64,000 bases of DNA. It comes from Mesonia aestuariivivens (GTDB taxonomy: Bacteria > Bacteroidota > Bacteroidia > Flavobacteriales > Flavobacteriaceae). The stretch spans positions 124,001-188,000 of the forward strand of contig NZ_JAHWDF010000005.1 of NCBI RefSeq assembly GCF_019311235.1. The letters run 5' to 3'. The notes below the pieces were generated by a model that was not told where the DNA came from, did not search any database, and saw nothing but the letters and a program-made list of their open reading frames with translations. Positions 8,812-18,243 of this stretch are shown here, piece after piece (the stretch's first letter is position 1; the number at the start of each line of letters is the position of its first letter). The translations under genes and the position numbers were made by a program.

Positions 8812-11526
8812 TTAATTAATTACTAATTTTTGAATTTGACCATTAGCATTTTGTACTAAATAAGTTCCAGAGTTTAATGTGCTTACATTAATGTGAGTAG
8901 CTTGTAATTCTTCTTGTAACTTTCTTCCCTGAATATCAAAAAGTTTATAATCTGTAGGAGCGTTAAAGAAAACTCTTCCAGAAGTTGCTGGGTTTGGATA
9001 AATTACAAAATTGTTTTTATTCATTTTAAAATTATCGGTAGACAGTACGTTGTTTTCTAAGGTGTAAACACTAATTGTAGCACTCACTTCATTAGCAATA
9101 ACAATTAGACCTTTTCCTTCAGTGTTATCTTCAGGAGCGACATAAACCAAACTTTCTGGAGCTAAATCTCCTAAGTTTTCAATTTCATCTTCTCCAGGAG
9201 TAACGCTTCTATTATTATAATATCCATCAAAAACAGGAGCGTTAGGATTAGTTATATCGTAAACCATAAAACCTCCTACACGTTCTAAAGCGATAAATGC
9301 ATAAAAAGCGCCATCTATTTCTTCAACAATAACCGCTTCTGGTTCTGGACCTTTATTGTCGCTACGGTTTTTTAATTCATTTTCATCGTCGGTAGCGTTA
9401 AAAATAGAATTGTAAACAGGATCTTCTTTAATAATTCTTTCAAAGTCAGAACCGCTATCATAAACCTGAGTTCCTGTAGCTGCATCGTAAATACTGAAAG
9501 ATCTTCCACCAAATGCATAAAGTTCTTCATACTCACCATCATTATCGATATCGCCTAAGGTATTGGTAAATGTTAACTTTCCTAAGTTTTCTTCAATTTC
9601 TAAAAAAGACTGATTAGCGAAAACACTTGAGTCTAATACTAAATCTTCTAAATCTACTTCTTCTTCATAAGTATCATATTCTCTTGCATCGCCTTCGTTA
9701 GCGGTTACGTAATACGAAGTTCCGTTTACGGTGTAACTTGCGATGGCATCTGGCATATACATTCCGTATATTGGCCAATTTGACATAAAAATAAAGTCTT
9801 GCTTGTTAGAAGTATCTAATGCATTTTCAGTTAAGCTATGGTCTTTGTAACCCAATGACCAAATATCTGTAATTTCAAGATTTACTAAATCGATTACAGC
9901 AATTGCATTGTTTTCTTGTAACGTTACCCAAGCAGTTTGGCTATCTGAAGCTATAGTTATGTATTCTGGCTCTAAATCTTGAGAAACAGTTGAGTTAGGT
10001 CCAAAAATTCTAATGTCATCAGCTTTTAATTGCGTTTCTTGTGTATCGAATGCGTTAAAATTTAAACTCGTTAAATTAGCTTGCGTAAGATTAGCCACGC
10101 CACCAGTTAAGTCGATCACAGAGATTGTACCTTCAGGATCTACAGAATAATCATCATTTGGTTCCCCTTCATTAGCCACTAATAATTTTGTACCATCGGG
10201 AGAAAAAATAACCATGTCAGGTAGAGCACCTACTTCTAATGTAGAAAGTATAACACCATCGGTATCCATAAAAACTACGGTTCCGTTTAAAGTTTCATCT
10301 GATGGAACTGCCGTCGCGGCAACCACATTGTTATGATAGGCTACACTCGTACCAGATTCTCCGTAAGTAGAAAGATCGATTGTTGAAATTGAAGTAATAT
10401 TTAGCGGATTACTAAAGTCTAAAATTTCTACAGAAGCATTTCCACTATTCATTACAAATAACCTTTCTGTAGTTGCATCGTGAGCAACAATTTCAGATCC
10501 AGGATTATTACCTTCAATAGCGTAACTTGCACCAAAAGTAATTCCTAAGTTTTCTTGAGCTAATGGAGCGTGTATTTCATCATCTAAAATATAAATTACA
10601 CTTACAGTATCTTCTCCTAATTCAGCATTCATAGCATTGGTTAACTCTAAAGCTAATAGTGTATCTGGCTCAGCATCTGTATTATCAGGAATAGTAATAG
10701 TAATGGTTTGCGAAGTACTTCCTGTAGCAGTAAAGGTTAAAGTTTCTTCGGTATAAGAGTAATGTTGATTGGCAACCGCAGTACTTTCTGCAGTTAAGAT
10801 CGAAACATCTACCGTAGCATCTGAAGCAGGAACATTAGAGATTTTAACTGTTAATGTAATAGATGCTGCATCTTCATTTACGCTCACGTAAGCTTCATCA
10901 AAATTAATTTCTTCTAAAGCTTGTTGTGGCGTAAAGCTACCAAATGCAACCAATTGGTTAAGTTGTGTACCTCCGTTACAAGTACCTTCATCCTCTAAAG
11001 CATTTAAAGCTCCAAATGTCCAGTTACTAACATCGAAATTACCAGCGTTAGCGGTTTCACCATCATTTCTTAAATAAAATGAATCAGTATGCTCCCAAGC
11101 GGTGTTAGAGCCATCGACATTTTCTTCTCCAAATCGGTCGATCACGTTTGAATTATTATCTACAAGCTGAAAAGCATCATCACCGTTAGAACTAATAGAT
11201 GCATTTTCGATAATATTAGTTTGAGTTCCAAATTCGGTTTCAAAAATAGTTGGCTCGTTAGTGATGTATGCAAAATCATCGGTGATAGTTCCCAAATCAC
11301 TAATATCAATGCTGGTACTATACCCGCTATTATCATTGCCACCTCCATTGGATTGTCTTGCTAAATTCCAACCTGTAAAATCGATCGTTCCGTTCACGTA
11401 AATCTCTATTGCTCTACCTTCTGCTGAGGGACAAGGAGAGTCTACATATCCCGTAATTAGAGCTTCTTGAGCAAATGATGCTAAAGAAATAAATACAAAA
11501 AGTGCAGCTAAGTAAATTTTTTTCAT
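8812..11526 (-). CDS. Secreted T9SS protein with lamin-tail, Calx-beta and choice-of-anchor I domains
   Basis: A 904-residue secreted protein. A signal peptide ends at about residue 19 (ASFAQ). Residues about 22-170 resemble a lamin-tail domain, and about 205-315 a Calx-beta domain (VSVNEDAASITLTVKISNV). Residues about 325-820 form a beta-propeller-like region typical of the choice-of-anchor I family, including PDGTKLLVANEGEPNDDYS and a late EPEAVIVEEIDG stretch. Residues about 835-904 are a type A T9SS sorting domain (IYPNPATSGRVFFN, ending KLVIN). It probably acts at the cell surface or outside the cell. Family members are sometimes annotated as phosphatase- or phytase-like, but I see no catalytic site that I can name. 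It is a single transcription unit. Confidence 0.88.
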   Translation of the reverse strand: MKKIYLAALFVFISLASFAQEALITGYVDSPCPSAEGRAIEIYVNGTIDFTGWNLARQSNGGGNDNSGYSTSIDISDLGTITDDFAYITNEPTIFETEFGTQTNIIENASISSNGDDAFQLVDNNSNVIDRFGEENVDGSNTAWEHTDSFYLRNDGETANAGNFDVSNWTFGALNALEDEGTCNGGTQLNQLVAFGSFTPQQALEEINFDEAYVSVNEDAASITLTVKISNVPASDATVDVSILTAESTAVANQHYSYTEETLTFTATGSTSQTITITIPDNTDAEPDTLLALELTNAMNAELGEDTVSVIYILDDEIHAPLAQENLGITFGASYAIEGNNPGSEIVAHDATTERLFVMNSGNASVEILDFSNPLNITSISTIDLSTYGESGTSVAYHNNVVAATAVPSDETLNGTVVFMDTDGVILSTLEVGALPDMVIFSPDGTKLLVANEGEPNDDYSVDPEGTISVIDLTGGVANLTQANLTSLNFNAFDTQETQLKADDIRIFGPNSTVSQDLEPEYITIASDSQTAWVTLQENNAIAVIDLVNLEITDIWSLGYKDHSLTENALDTSNKQDFIFMSNWPIYGMYMPDAIASYTVNGTSYYVTANEGDAREYDTYEEEVDLEDLVLDSSVFANQSFLEIEENLGKLTFTNTLGDIDNDGEYEELYAFGGRSFSIYDAATGTQVYDSGSDFERIIKEDPVYNSIFNATDDENELKNRSDNKGPEPEAVIVEEIDGAFYAFIALERVGGFMVYDITNPNAPVFDGYYNNRSVTPGEDEIENLGDLAPESLVYVAPEDNTEGKGLIVIANEVSATISVYTLENNVLSTDNFKMNKNNFVIYPNPATSGRVFFNAPTDYKLFDIQGRKLQEELQATHINVSTLNSGTYLVQNANGQIQKLVIN

Positions 11527-11793
11527 AAATCTAACTATTAGTTTTTAATTGCATTTAAAATTAGTATTTACATAACAGAAGTGTTTCAACTAAAAATTAA
11601 CTAAGCTTTAATTTTAAGGGGGTATTGAGTGTTTTTATGGCTAATGTTAATGTTTCAGAAACATTTACTTAACACTTATATTTTTATTAATTGTATAAAA
11701 AATACAATTCGGATCTTAAATGTGACAATTCAGTAAACTCTATTTTCATGAGGTTTACTTTTAAATGATATTTGTCATATAAATTAATACCCC

Positions 11794-13137
11794 ATGAACA
11801 TAAAACATTTAAAAATATTATTTAGAATCTCTATAGCGGTTACGCTAATACTTGTATTGATAGAATATGTTTTTAATGGTGCAAATATTGCTTCTTTTCA
11901 TTGGAAAAAAGTATTAGTGCAATTTTCATATTCATTTTTAATCACACTGTTCAACTTTATTTATTTTGTTTGGCTTGAAAAAAAATATGATTGGAAAACT
12001 GAAAGTAAAAAGCGATATGTTATTGGAGTCGTCGGTTCTACCATAGTTACTTTATTTGCGTTTTTAAGCTGTAGAATAATCCATTTGGTAATTATAGAAA
12101 ATAGCTATACGCTCAATGAGTTTATAGAAAATGAATCGATAAAAAATTACTTTTTCCCCTTTCTACTATCATTAATTATGAGTCTTTTTCTTCATGCTTT
12201 TTATTTTTACAAGGCCATGCAAGAAAGCAAAGTTACCGAGCAAAAATTAATAGCAGGACACGCTTCAGCAAAATTTGACGCTTTAAAAAATCAATTAGAT
12301 CCGCATTTTCTGTTTAATAGTTTAAATGTGCTTACTTCGTTAATTGAAGAAAATCCAGGTCAAGCTCAAAATTTTACTACTTCATTATCTAAAGTTTATC
12401 GTTACGTACTTGAGCAGAAAAACAAAGAATTAGTCACAGTTGAAGATGAATTAACGTTTGCAAAACGCTATGTTGGTTTACTAAAGATGAGGTTTGAAAA
12501 CAGTATTACTTATCATTTTCCTAAAAAAATAAGTAATCCTGAGGCTAAGATTATTCCTTTATCCTTACAATTACTGTTAGAGAATGCGGTAAAACATAAT
12601 GTGGTTTCAGAAGAGAATCCTTTACACATTTCAATTTTTGAAGAAGATGGCTGTTTGGTGGTGAAAAATAACTTACAAACTAAAAATGTAATGGGGGAGA
12701 GTTCTGGTTACGGTTTACTAAATATTCAACAACGTTATGGATTACTAACATCTAGAAAAGTCAAAATAGAAAAGAGTAAAACTACTTTTCAAGTGAAATT
12801 ACCCATATTAACCAAACAATTAAGTTACCTAAAACAACAACCAAAAATGAATATACATATGAAAGATTACGAGAAATTAGATCGCGCTAGAGAAATGGTT
12901 AAGAAACAAAAAGATTTTTATTCAAGCTTAACTTCTTATATGATTGTCATTCCGTTTTTAGCATTTATCAATTGGTTTACCATGGGCTTTGGTTTTCCTT
13001 GGTTTTTATTTGCGGCTGCAGGTTGGGGAATAGGCTTAATATTTCAATACATGGAGGCTTTCGATAGAAACCCGTTCTTTTCTAAAGATTGGGAAAAAAG
13101 AAAGATTAAGCAATTTATGGATGAAGATAAATTTTAA
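11794..13137 (+). CDS. LytS-family sensor histidine kinase with C-terminal 2TM domain
   Basis: A 447-residue membrane sensor kinase, first gene of a three-gene operon. Four hydrophobic segments lie in residues 1-140. The HisKA_7TM-type phosphoacceptor region has the motif NQLDPHFLFNSL with His171. An HATPase region follows (LLLENAVKHN N-box, SGYGLLNIQQRYGLL G-box). After the kinase, residues about 357-440 form a 2TM domain with two further membrane segments and the ending NPFFSKDWEKRKIKQFM. This is close in sequence to the next gene, a free-standing 2TM protein. The partner regulator is the LytTR protein two genes downstream. The signal is unknown. Confidence 0.92.
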   Translation: MNIKHLKILFRISIAVTLILVLIEYVFNGANIASFHWKKVLVQFSYSFLITLFNFIYFVWLEKKYDWKTESKKRYVIGVVGSTIVTLFAFLSCRIIHLVIIENSYTLNEFIENESIKNYFFPFLLSLIMSLFLHAFYFYKAMQESKVTEQKLIAGHASAKFDALKNQLDPHFLFNSLNVLTSLIEENPGQAQNFTTSLSKVYRYVLEQKNKELVTVEDELTFAKRYVGLLKMRFENSITYHFPKKISNPEAKIIPLSLQLLLENAVKHNVVSEENPLHISIFEEDGCLVVKNNLQTKNVMGESSGYGLLNIQQRYGLLTSRKVKIEKSKTTFQVKLPILTKQLSYLKQQPKMNIHMKDYEKLDRAREMVKKQKDFYSSLTSYMIVIPFLAFINWFTMGFGFPWFLFAAAGWGIGLIFQYMEAFDRNPFFSKDWEKRKIKQFMDEDKF

Positions 13138-13153
13138 ATAAAAATTATAAATT

Positions 13154-13459
13154 ATGGAAATTTCTACTAAAGAAAAACGCTATTTTGAAGCTAAAAAGCG
13201 AGTAAAAGATTTGAGAGATTTTTATGCTCATCTTACTATTTATATAATCATAAATGGTTTTTTAGCGTTCTTAAATTTTAGAAACGGTTTTGATACTTAT
13301 CCTTGGATGCTGTGGTCTTTAGCTGGCTGGGGAATCGGACTTTTATTTAATGCCGCTCACGCATTTAGAATAAATCCTGGTTTTAGTAAAGATTGGGAAG
13401 AGCGAAAAATAAAACAGTTTATGGAAGAAGAGCAAACACAGCAACAGCGTTGGGAATAA
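13154..13459 (+). CDS. Small 2TM-domain membrane protein
   Basis: A 101-residue protein made of one 2TM domain: a charged N-terminal helix, two hydrophobic segments (about 27-43 and 51-68) separated by a short loop, and a conserved tail NPGFSKDWEERKIKQFMEEE. It lies 16 bases after the kinase gene and 14 before the LytTR gene. Its tail and second membrane segment (AGWGIGLLF) nearly repeat the C-terminal domain of the kinase, so the two probably arose by duplication. It may pair with the kinase in the membrane; that is inference. Confidence 0.85.
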   Translation: MEISTKEKRYFEAKKRVKDLRDFYAHLTIYIIINGFLAFLNFRNGFDTYPWMLWSLAGWGIGLLFNAAHAFRINPGFSKDWEERKIKQFMEEEQTQQQRWE

Positions 13460-13473
13460 TTTAATCGAATATA

Positions 13474-14235
13474 ATGAGAACAATTATAATTGAAGACGAA
13501 AAACCATCTGCCAGACGTTTAGAGCGTATGCTTAATAAATTAGAGGTCCCTGTAGAAAAGTTTTTACATTCAGTAAACGATTCTATACAATGGCTTTTAG
13601 AAAATGAGCAACCCGATTTAATTTTTCTAGATATACAATTAAGCGACGGACTTTCATTCGAAATTTTCGAAGAAATAGATATTGAAAGTGCCATTATTTT
13701 TACCACCGCCTACGACGAATATGCATTAAAAGCTTTTAAACTTAATAGTGTAGATTATTTATTAAAGCCTATAGATGAAAATGAATTAGCGACAGCACTT
13801 GAAAAATATAAATCTAAATTTGCTGCGACAAATGAAATAAATACCAATTTAGCAGAATTGAAAAAACTATTGGGAGCAGAAAAGCCTTATAAAAGTTACA
13901 AGAAGCGCTTTACGGTAAAAGTAGGTCAGCATCTAAAAATGTTCCCAGTCGATCAAATAGAATGTTTTTACAGTGAGAATAAAGGCACTTATTTTTATAC
14001 AAAAGATAGCAGAAGCTACTTGTTAGAAACAACTTTAGAAAATTTGGAAGAAGAGCTTAATCCTGAGAAATTTTATCGTGTAAGCCGTAAATTTTTTGTG
14101 AATATAAATGCGATTGCAGATATGGTAAATTACACGAACAGCCGTTTAAAAGTGAAACTAAACCATTTTAACGAGCAAGAAATTATTGTAGCTCGAGAAC
14201 GTGTGAAAGATTTTAAAGAATGGTTAGGAAATTAA
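13474..14235 (+). CDS. LytTR-family response regulator
   Basis: A 253-residue response regulator. The receiver domain (1-115) has the acidic pocket ED at 7-8, the phosphoacceptor Asp53 (FLDIQL), the switch region FTTAYDEYALKAF and the conserved Lys in DYLLKPID. A LytTR DNA-binding domain covers about residues 145-253 (RFTVKVGQHLKMFPVDQIECF to the C-terminus). It is the last gene of the kinase / 2TM / regulator operon, and a terminator overlaps its stop codon. Targets are not evident; LytTR regulators usually bind direct repeats upstream of membrane or cell-surface genes and often their own operon. Confidence 0.94.
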   Translation: MRTIIIEDEKPSARRLERMLNKLEVPVEKFLHSVNDSIQWLLENEQPDLIFLDIQLSDGLSFEIFEEIDIESAIIFTTAYDEYALKAFKLNSVDYLLKPIDENELATALEKYKSKFAATNEINTNLAELKKLLGAEKPYKSYKKRFTVKVGQHLKMFPVDQIECFYSENKGTYFYTKDSRSYLLETTLENLEEELNPEKFYRVSRKFFVNINAIADMVNYTNSRLKVKLNHFNEQEIIVARERVKDFKEWLGN

Positions 14236-14261
14236 AAAGCATTAGCAAACTAATGCTTTTT
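14234..14261. terminator. Terminator of the LytS/LytTR operon
   Basis: A 12-bp perfect stem (14234-14245 with 14250-14261) around the loop CAAA, with A-run and T-run ends. It overlaps the last codon of the LytTR gene and also faces the end of the convergent pseudogene. Confidence 0.9.
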
Positions 14262-14285
14262 AATTTTTTTATAAGTTAGATACAA

Positions 14286-15263
14286 TTATTTTTTGATGAA
14301 TTTTTCCATCGCTTTAGAATTTTCGTTGCTTAACTCAAGAAAATAAAGCCCTGAAGCTAAATTAGAAATTTCAATTTTATCTAGTAATTCACCTTTAGCG
14401 ATTCTTTTTCCCAAACGATCGTAAATTGCATATTCTAAAAATTTAAGTTCAGTATGTATAGCAATAAAATTTTCAGAAGGATTAGGGTAGATTTTAAAAG
14501 TATTCAAATTAATTTTATCTAAAGACATCGTAGAATTTGGAGTAAATCTATAAACAGTCCCTGTAGACGGTACACCAGTTAAATTTCCAGCTTCATTACT
14601 ATCTTCTTCCTCAGGTAAAACCTCTGTTACTATTGGTGCGTCTGCATTGCCACTTAATAGATAAGCAGGTGTATTAAAACTATCTGTAGAGTCATTATAA
14701 GAAGGAGCAAAAAATATAAAAGGTCCGTTTTCCCCTTCAAATATTAATGACGGATCTACGATATTAGAATCTCCATATCTATATTCAATTTTGCCATCAT
14801 TTTCATACAACCATAATTGAAGGTTGATATAATCTGAAGGTGAACCATCCCTGAATCCTGCATTGTTAAATTATAATTTAAAAATTCTATCACCAACACT
14901 ACCTTCAGTAACATAAGAAATATTAGATAAAGAGTTATTTACACTTCCCCTATCTACCAAATCTGTATTCTCAGAAAGTACATTTAATAGGACTTTATAA
15001 TTATTGTCATCATTATCATCAGAAATTGAGGCATCATCAGTAATATAAATTGTAGAAACTACTTTACCTGCGATTTCAAAATCAAATCCAATAGGAATCG
15101 TATATTCAGGATCGTCCCAAAACACTCCATTATTTAAGGATGTACTATTGCTTATATCTGTATAATTTTCATTAAAAGCCGAAAAATAGTACGTATAATC
15201 ATCTTGAGCTCGGCCAATAAATGTTATTAAAAAGAAGATTAAAAGTAGCGTATTTTTTTTTAT
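14286..15263 (-). pseudogene. Decayed gene for a secreted T9SS protein (nonsense codon and lost start)
   Basis: Read in a single frame, the minus strand gives a signal-peptide-like start (IIKKNTLLLIFFLITFIGRA), a secreted domain and a C-terminal T9SS type A sorting domain (IYPNPSENFIAIHT, LASGLYFLELSN). Two lesions are visible. An in-frame TAA at 14871-14873 interrupts otherwise continuous coding sequence (FKL, stop, FNNAGFRDGSPSDYINLQLW). The codon where ATG is expected, before Lys-Lys at about 15261-15263, is ATA, and no ATG, GTG or TTG precedes the signal region in frame. Without these it would encode about 325 residues. The apparent smaller ORFs starting at 14810 (TTG) and 15125 (GTG) are fragments of it. 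A sequencing error could explain the stop, but not both changes easily. Confidence 0.82.
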
Positions 15264-15316
15264 TATATATGTTTAATGGTTAGGTGATAAATTTAATCTA
15301 AAAGTTGTAATAATTT

Positions 15317-16510
15317 CTATTTTTTTATTCTATTTTCATTAAAAGAAGAGGGTAGAAGTTGCGGTATAAATTTAATAAGAATAGGTAATAAGATGCTGCC
15401 GCCAGGTAAAATAAAAATAGCTAATGAAGGTATAGTTTTACAAATATCGAGCAGTTGTTCTTTTACCTTATGTTTTTCTTCTTCAGATAGATCTTTGTGA
15501 GTAGACTTAGAAAGTAACATGACCAATTCTTTACTTTCAAAAATCTCTTTTAGCAATCTATTTTTATTTCTTAAGATGAGCACTTTTACCATTCTATTGG
15601 TGTTTTTATAAAAGTGCTGTATAGCATTTGTATAATTAAAATAGGAAATTTCGTTTTTATGTTGTTTTAAAAACAGAAGCATTTGAGTTATATTTTCATC
15701 TACTTCTTTAGCAGAAAAATGAAGTTGATTACCTAATTTTTCGATAAATGCATATTCTTTCTTTTCAATTTCTTCATCACTATAAATAGTAATAGAAGCT
15801 AAATCTAAAATAAATTTTCGCTCTAAATGCGAGTTGAAGCTTTCAAAATTTATTGTTTCAAAAGGTTGATTCTGTGGCTGTATTTTGTGATAACGTAAAG
15901 AACTTTCTAAAAGCTTAACGACTAAGTTTTCATATTTATCTTTAGTCGTTTTTTTCTGAAATGCTAAAATCACTACGTTAGTAATTAAGCTTTCCAAATT
16001 GGTTAGGTAGTTTTTAGGGTGTTTTTGATGAATCAAGTATTCATTAAATGCTAAAACATCTAAAAAAAGTAAGGCATTTGTAATTAAATGACTAAAATTT
16101 TTTTGAAAAAAAGAATCATTAATTTGTATGCGATGCTGAATTATTTTCTCTAAAGTTTCTTCTGGTTTAGATTTAAAGAATGTAAATCTACCTTTCCAAG
16201 TCGTTTCTTTTTCAAGTAATTTATAAAACTGAATACATTGCTGAGTAAATTCTTCTCTATTTGCACTTTTAAAGTTTGAATAATATACATAAGCCAAAGC
16301 ATCAAATAGGTTAATTTTAGTGAGTTCTTCTAAAGTCCATTTAATTTTTAGCGGATGAGAATAACTTAATGTTTTGGTGCTATGTGCATAAATAAAGCCA
16401 GTTTGTTGTAATTGTAAATAGAAGCTTTTTTTAGAAAATGCTTTATCCAAAACTTGCTTTTGCAGTGCAGGAAAGTGTTTATTAATCCAACCGGTAGATG
16501 ACGGATTCAT
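15317..16510 (-). CDS. LETM1-related protein
   Basis: A 397-residue protein of the LETM1-related type known from Flavobacteriaceae, where it is annotated as biofilm-associated. It is mostly helical, with no signal peptide. The C-terminal 60 residues carry the recognisable LETM1-like part: LSEEEKHKVKEQLLDICKTI followed by a hydrophobic LAIFILPGGSILLPILIKFIPQLLPSSF (about 363-392). The start MNPSSTGWINKHFP is characteristic. Mitochondrial LETM1 is an inner-membrane ion exchanger, but this protein shares only the C-terminal segment, so transport is not implied. It stands alone between a pseudogene and the sigma/anti-sigma unit; no terminator was seen after it. Confidence 0.75.
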   Translation of the reverse strand: MNPSSTGWINKHFPALQKQVLDKAFSKKSFYLQLQQTGFIYAHSTKTLSYSHPLKIKWTLEELTKINLFDALAYVYYSNFKSANREEFTQQCIQFYKLLEKETTWKGRFTFFKSKPEETLEKIIQHRIQINDSFFQKNFSHLITNALLFLDVLAFNEYLIHQKHPKNYLTNLESLITNVVILAFQKKTTKDKYENLVVKLLESSLRYHKIQPQNQPFETINFESFNSHLERKFILDLASITIYSDEEIEKKEYAFIEKLGNQLHFSAKEVDENITQMLLFLKQHKNEISYFNYTNAIQHFYKNTNRMVKVLILRNKNRLLKEIFESKELVMLLSKSTHKDLSEEEKHKVKEQLLDICKTIPSLAIFILPGGSILLPILIKFIPQLLPSSFNENRIKK

Positions 16511-16734
16511 TTTTTATAGCTATTAATTACTTGGTAAAATTATTTAATTCAGGAACGAATAAAAAATCGAAAGCTTAAATTTCTAAAAATAAAAACCAAG
16601 CTGGCTTTATATTCGTATGTATTGGTGAAGTTAATATTTATTATACTTCACACGAGTGGAGAAGAAAATTGCTATGAAAATTTAGTTTTTTAACTTTTAC
16701 TCAAAATGGTTTTTTAAGTTTTTTGTTAGTTGTT

Positions 16735-16767
16735 AAAAGCCTGCTCAATACTATTGAACAGGCTTTT
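16735..16767 (-). terminator. Terminator of the sigma/anti-sigma operon
   Basis: An outer stem AAAAGCCTG (16735-16743) with CAGGCTTTT (16759-16767) and an inner stem TCAAT/ATTGA (16745-16749, 16753-16757) enclose a small loop. On the minus strand it follows the stop codon at 16790. Confidence 0.8.
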
Positions 16768-16789
16768 TTAATTTTGCTTATCTAAATTT

Positions 16790-17599
16790 TTAAGAATTTT
16801 TAATTACCCCTAAAGTATAGAGTTGCTCCATTGTCGGGGTTTTGCTTCCTCCTTTAGGTTCTAATGTAATCCCGAAAGCTTGAGAAGAATTTGGATTTTC
16901 TAAGATGAAAATTTTGTTTTCATCTTCATTAAAATTAGAAAGTAAACCAATACTTGTTGGTGTTAAAGGCTCTAAAGTAAGCGACCATACTTGATACTCT
17001 TTACCTTGTGGTGGTTTAGGTAAATCTTTAGCATCTACATAAACTTGTTTGTTTTTTTCATCCCAATGAATTGCAGCATAAGCCGTTGGTGCCACATCTT
17101 GCCCAGCTAAAGGAACACTTATAATATCTTTATTTCTAAAGACATTGAGTAATTCTTTGGTCTTTTTGGCATTGTTTTGTGCATCGTCAATTTGTTCTTC
17201 TAGCTGTACATTGTTGGCGCTAACAGCGTTAATATTTTCACGTAGTTTATTACGTTGATTAATTACAGAAATTAAACCTATTAATAAAGCAATAGAGGCT
17301 GCCCAACTAATATAAAGCACAAGATTATTTTTCTTTTGTGAAGCGGGGTGCTCTCGTACTGTTGCAGTGTTGGTTTTATTTGTAATTTTTTGCTGTATAC
17401 TAAAAAGTAAGGCTTCTGGGTTGTAAGGAGCTGCAGCAGTAGATAATTGGCTTAGTGCGTTTTCAATTTCTTCTACTTCTTTTAAAATTTCAGGGTGTTT
17501 CTTTAATTCAGTAGTTACCGCTATACTTTCTTGTTCAGGCAAAGCTCCATAGACATAAAGCTCTAAAATTCCCGAAGATATATATTCATTTAAATTCAT
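16790..17599 (-). CDS. RskA-type anti-sigma factor
   Basis: A membrane anti-sigma factor of about 269 residues. The N-terminal sigma-binding region (about 1-60) contains GILELYVYGALPEQE, typical of the RskA/anti-sigma-K family, and lacks zinc-ligand Cys residues. One membrane segment lies at about 93-114, followed by a coiled coil (about 115-150) and the extracytoplasmic RskA domain (WDEKNKQVYVDAKDLPKPPQGKEYQVW, ending GSKTPTMEQLYTLG). It directly follows the sigma gene with no gap. A GTG at 17600-17602 immediately precedes the ATG; I chose the ATG at 17597-17599. It should hold the adjacent sigma factor inactive until a cell-envelope signal releases it. Confidence 0.9.
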   Translation of the reverse strand: MNLNEYISSGILELYVYGALPEQESIAVTTELKKHPEILKEVEEIENALSQLSTAAAPYNPEALLFSIQQKITNKTNTATVREHPASQKKNNLVLYISWAASIALLIGLISVINQRNKLRENINAVSANNVQLEEQIDDAQNNAKKTKELLNVFRNKDIISVPLAGQDVAPTAYAAIHWDEKNKQVYVDAKDLPKPPQGKEYQVWSLTLEPLTPTSIGLLSNFNEDENKIFILENPNSSQAFGITLEPKGGSKTPTMEQLYTLGVIKNS

Positions 17600-17602
17600 C
17601 AC

Positions 17603-18139
17603 TTAACTTGTTAAAATCTCACGTAATTTGTTCATACAATTTCTATTTCTAGTCTTAATAGTTCCCAAAGGCATATCTAATTCTTCAGAAGCTTCTGCCT
17701 GAGTAAATCCTTGAAAATAGAGGAGGTTGATAATTTTTTTACAGTAAGGCTTTAAAACATTAATGTATTTTTTAATTCCAATAGCGTCTACTTTGCTAGA
17801 TAAGCTCGTTTTCTCTTCGATAATATCTACGAAATATTCTGTTGTTAAGTTTTTTTGTTTGTTTTTATAAGCTTTAGATCTTGTTTTATCTATAGCCGCG
17901 TTTCTTGCAATGTTAAGTATCCACGTAAAAAACCTCCCTTTAGAAGAGTTATATTTTTCGGCGTTATTCCAAATTTTAATAAAAACATCTTGAAGAATTT
18001 CTTCGGCTAGATGTTTATCATGTATGATACTATTAATTATCCCAAAAGTACTCTCTGAATAACGTTCGTAAATTCGCTCAAATGCTTTTGGATTTTTAGC
18101 TTGAAGTTCAGCAATTAGTCCGTCGGGTTGTTCTTGCAT
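17603..18139 (-). CDS. ECF RNA polymerase sigma factor (SigK-like)
   Basis: A 178-residue ECF sigma factor. Region 2 spans about residues 15-90 (AFERIYERYSESTFGIINSI, HLAEEILQDVFIKIWNN, GRFFTWILNIARNAAIDKTR). Region 4 spans about 125-175, with the helix-turn-helix YFQGFTQAEASEELDMPLGTIKTR. It is the first gene of a two-gene unit with the RskA-type anti-sigma gene, whose start abuts its stop. Such pairs usually activate their own promoter. Regulon members cannot be read from the sequence, but the neighbouring trehalose, MscS and lipid genes fit a stress response. Confidence 0.94.
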   Translation of the reverse strand: MQEQPDGLIAELQAKNPKAFERIYERYSESTFGIINSIIHDKHLAEEILQDVFIKIWNNAEKYNSSKGRFFTWILNIARNAAIDKTRSKAYKNKQKNLTTEYFVDIIEEKTSLSSKVDAIGIKKYINVLKPYCKKIINLLYFQGFTQAEASEELDMPLGTIKTRNRNCMNKLREILTS

Positions 18140-18198
18140 AGAATATTGGTTAGTCTGCTTATAAATTTATGAAAATTAATTGATTGTACAACATAAAA

Positions 18199-18220
18199 AA
18201 AGCTGCCAATTGGCAGCTTT
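18199..18220 (-). terminator. Terminator of the lipoprotein gene
   Basis: A 22-bp perfect palindrome with core GCTGCCAATTGGCAGC. On the minus strand it follows the stop at 18244 and is followed by seven T. The same 16-base core recurs in the terminator at 30925-30952. Confidence 0.85.
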
Positions 18221-18243
18221 AATAATTTATATAAAGAAAGAAG

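Noticed and set aside
14286-15125. Two separate short genes starting at TTG 14810 and GTG 15125
   Set aside because: Both are in the same frame and together with upstream sequence form one secreted protein interrupted by a TAA, so they are annotated as one pseudogene.
15317-16510. Ion exchanger of the LETM1 type
   Set aside because: Only a short C-terminal segment resembles LETM1; the rest is unrelated helical sequence, so no transport function is claimed.
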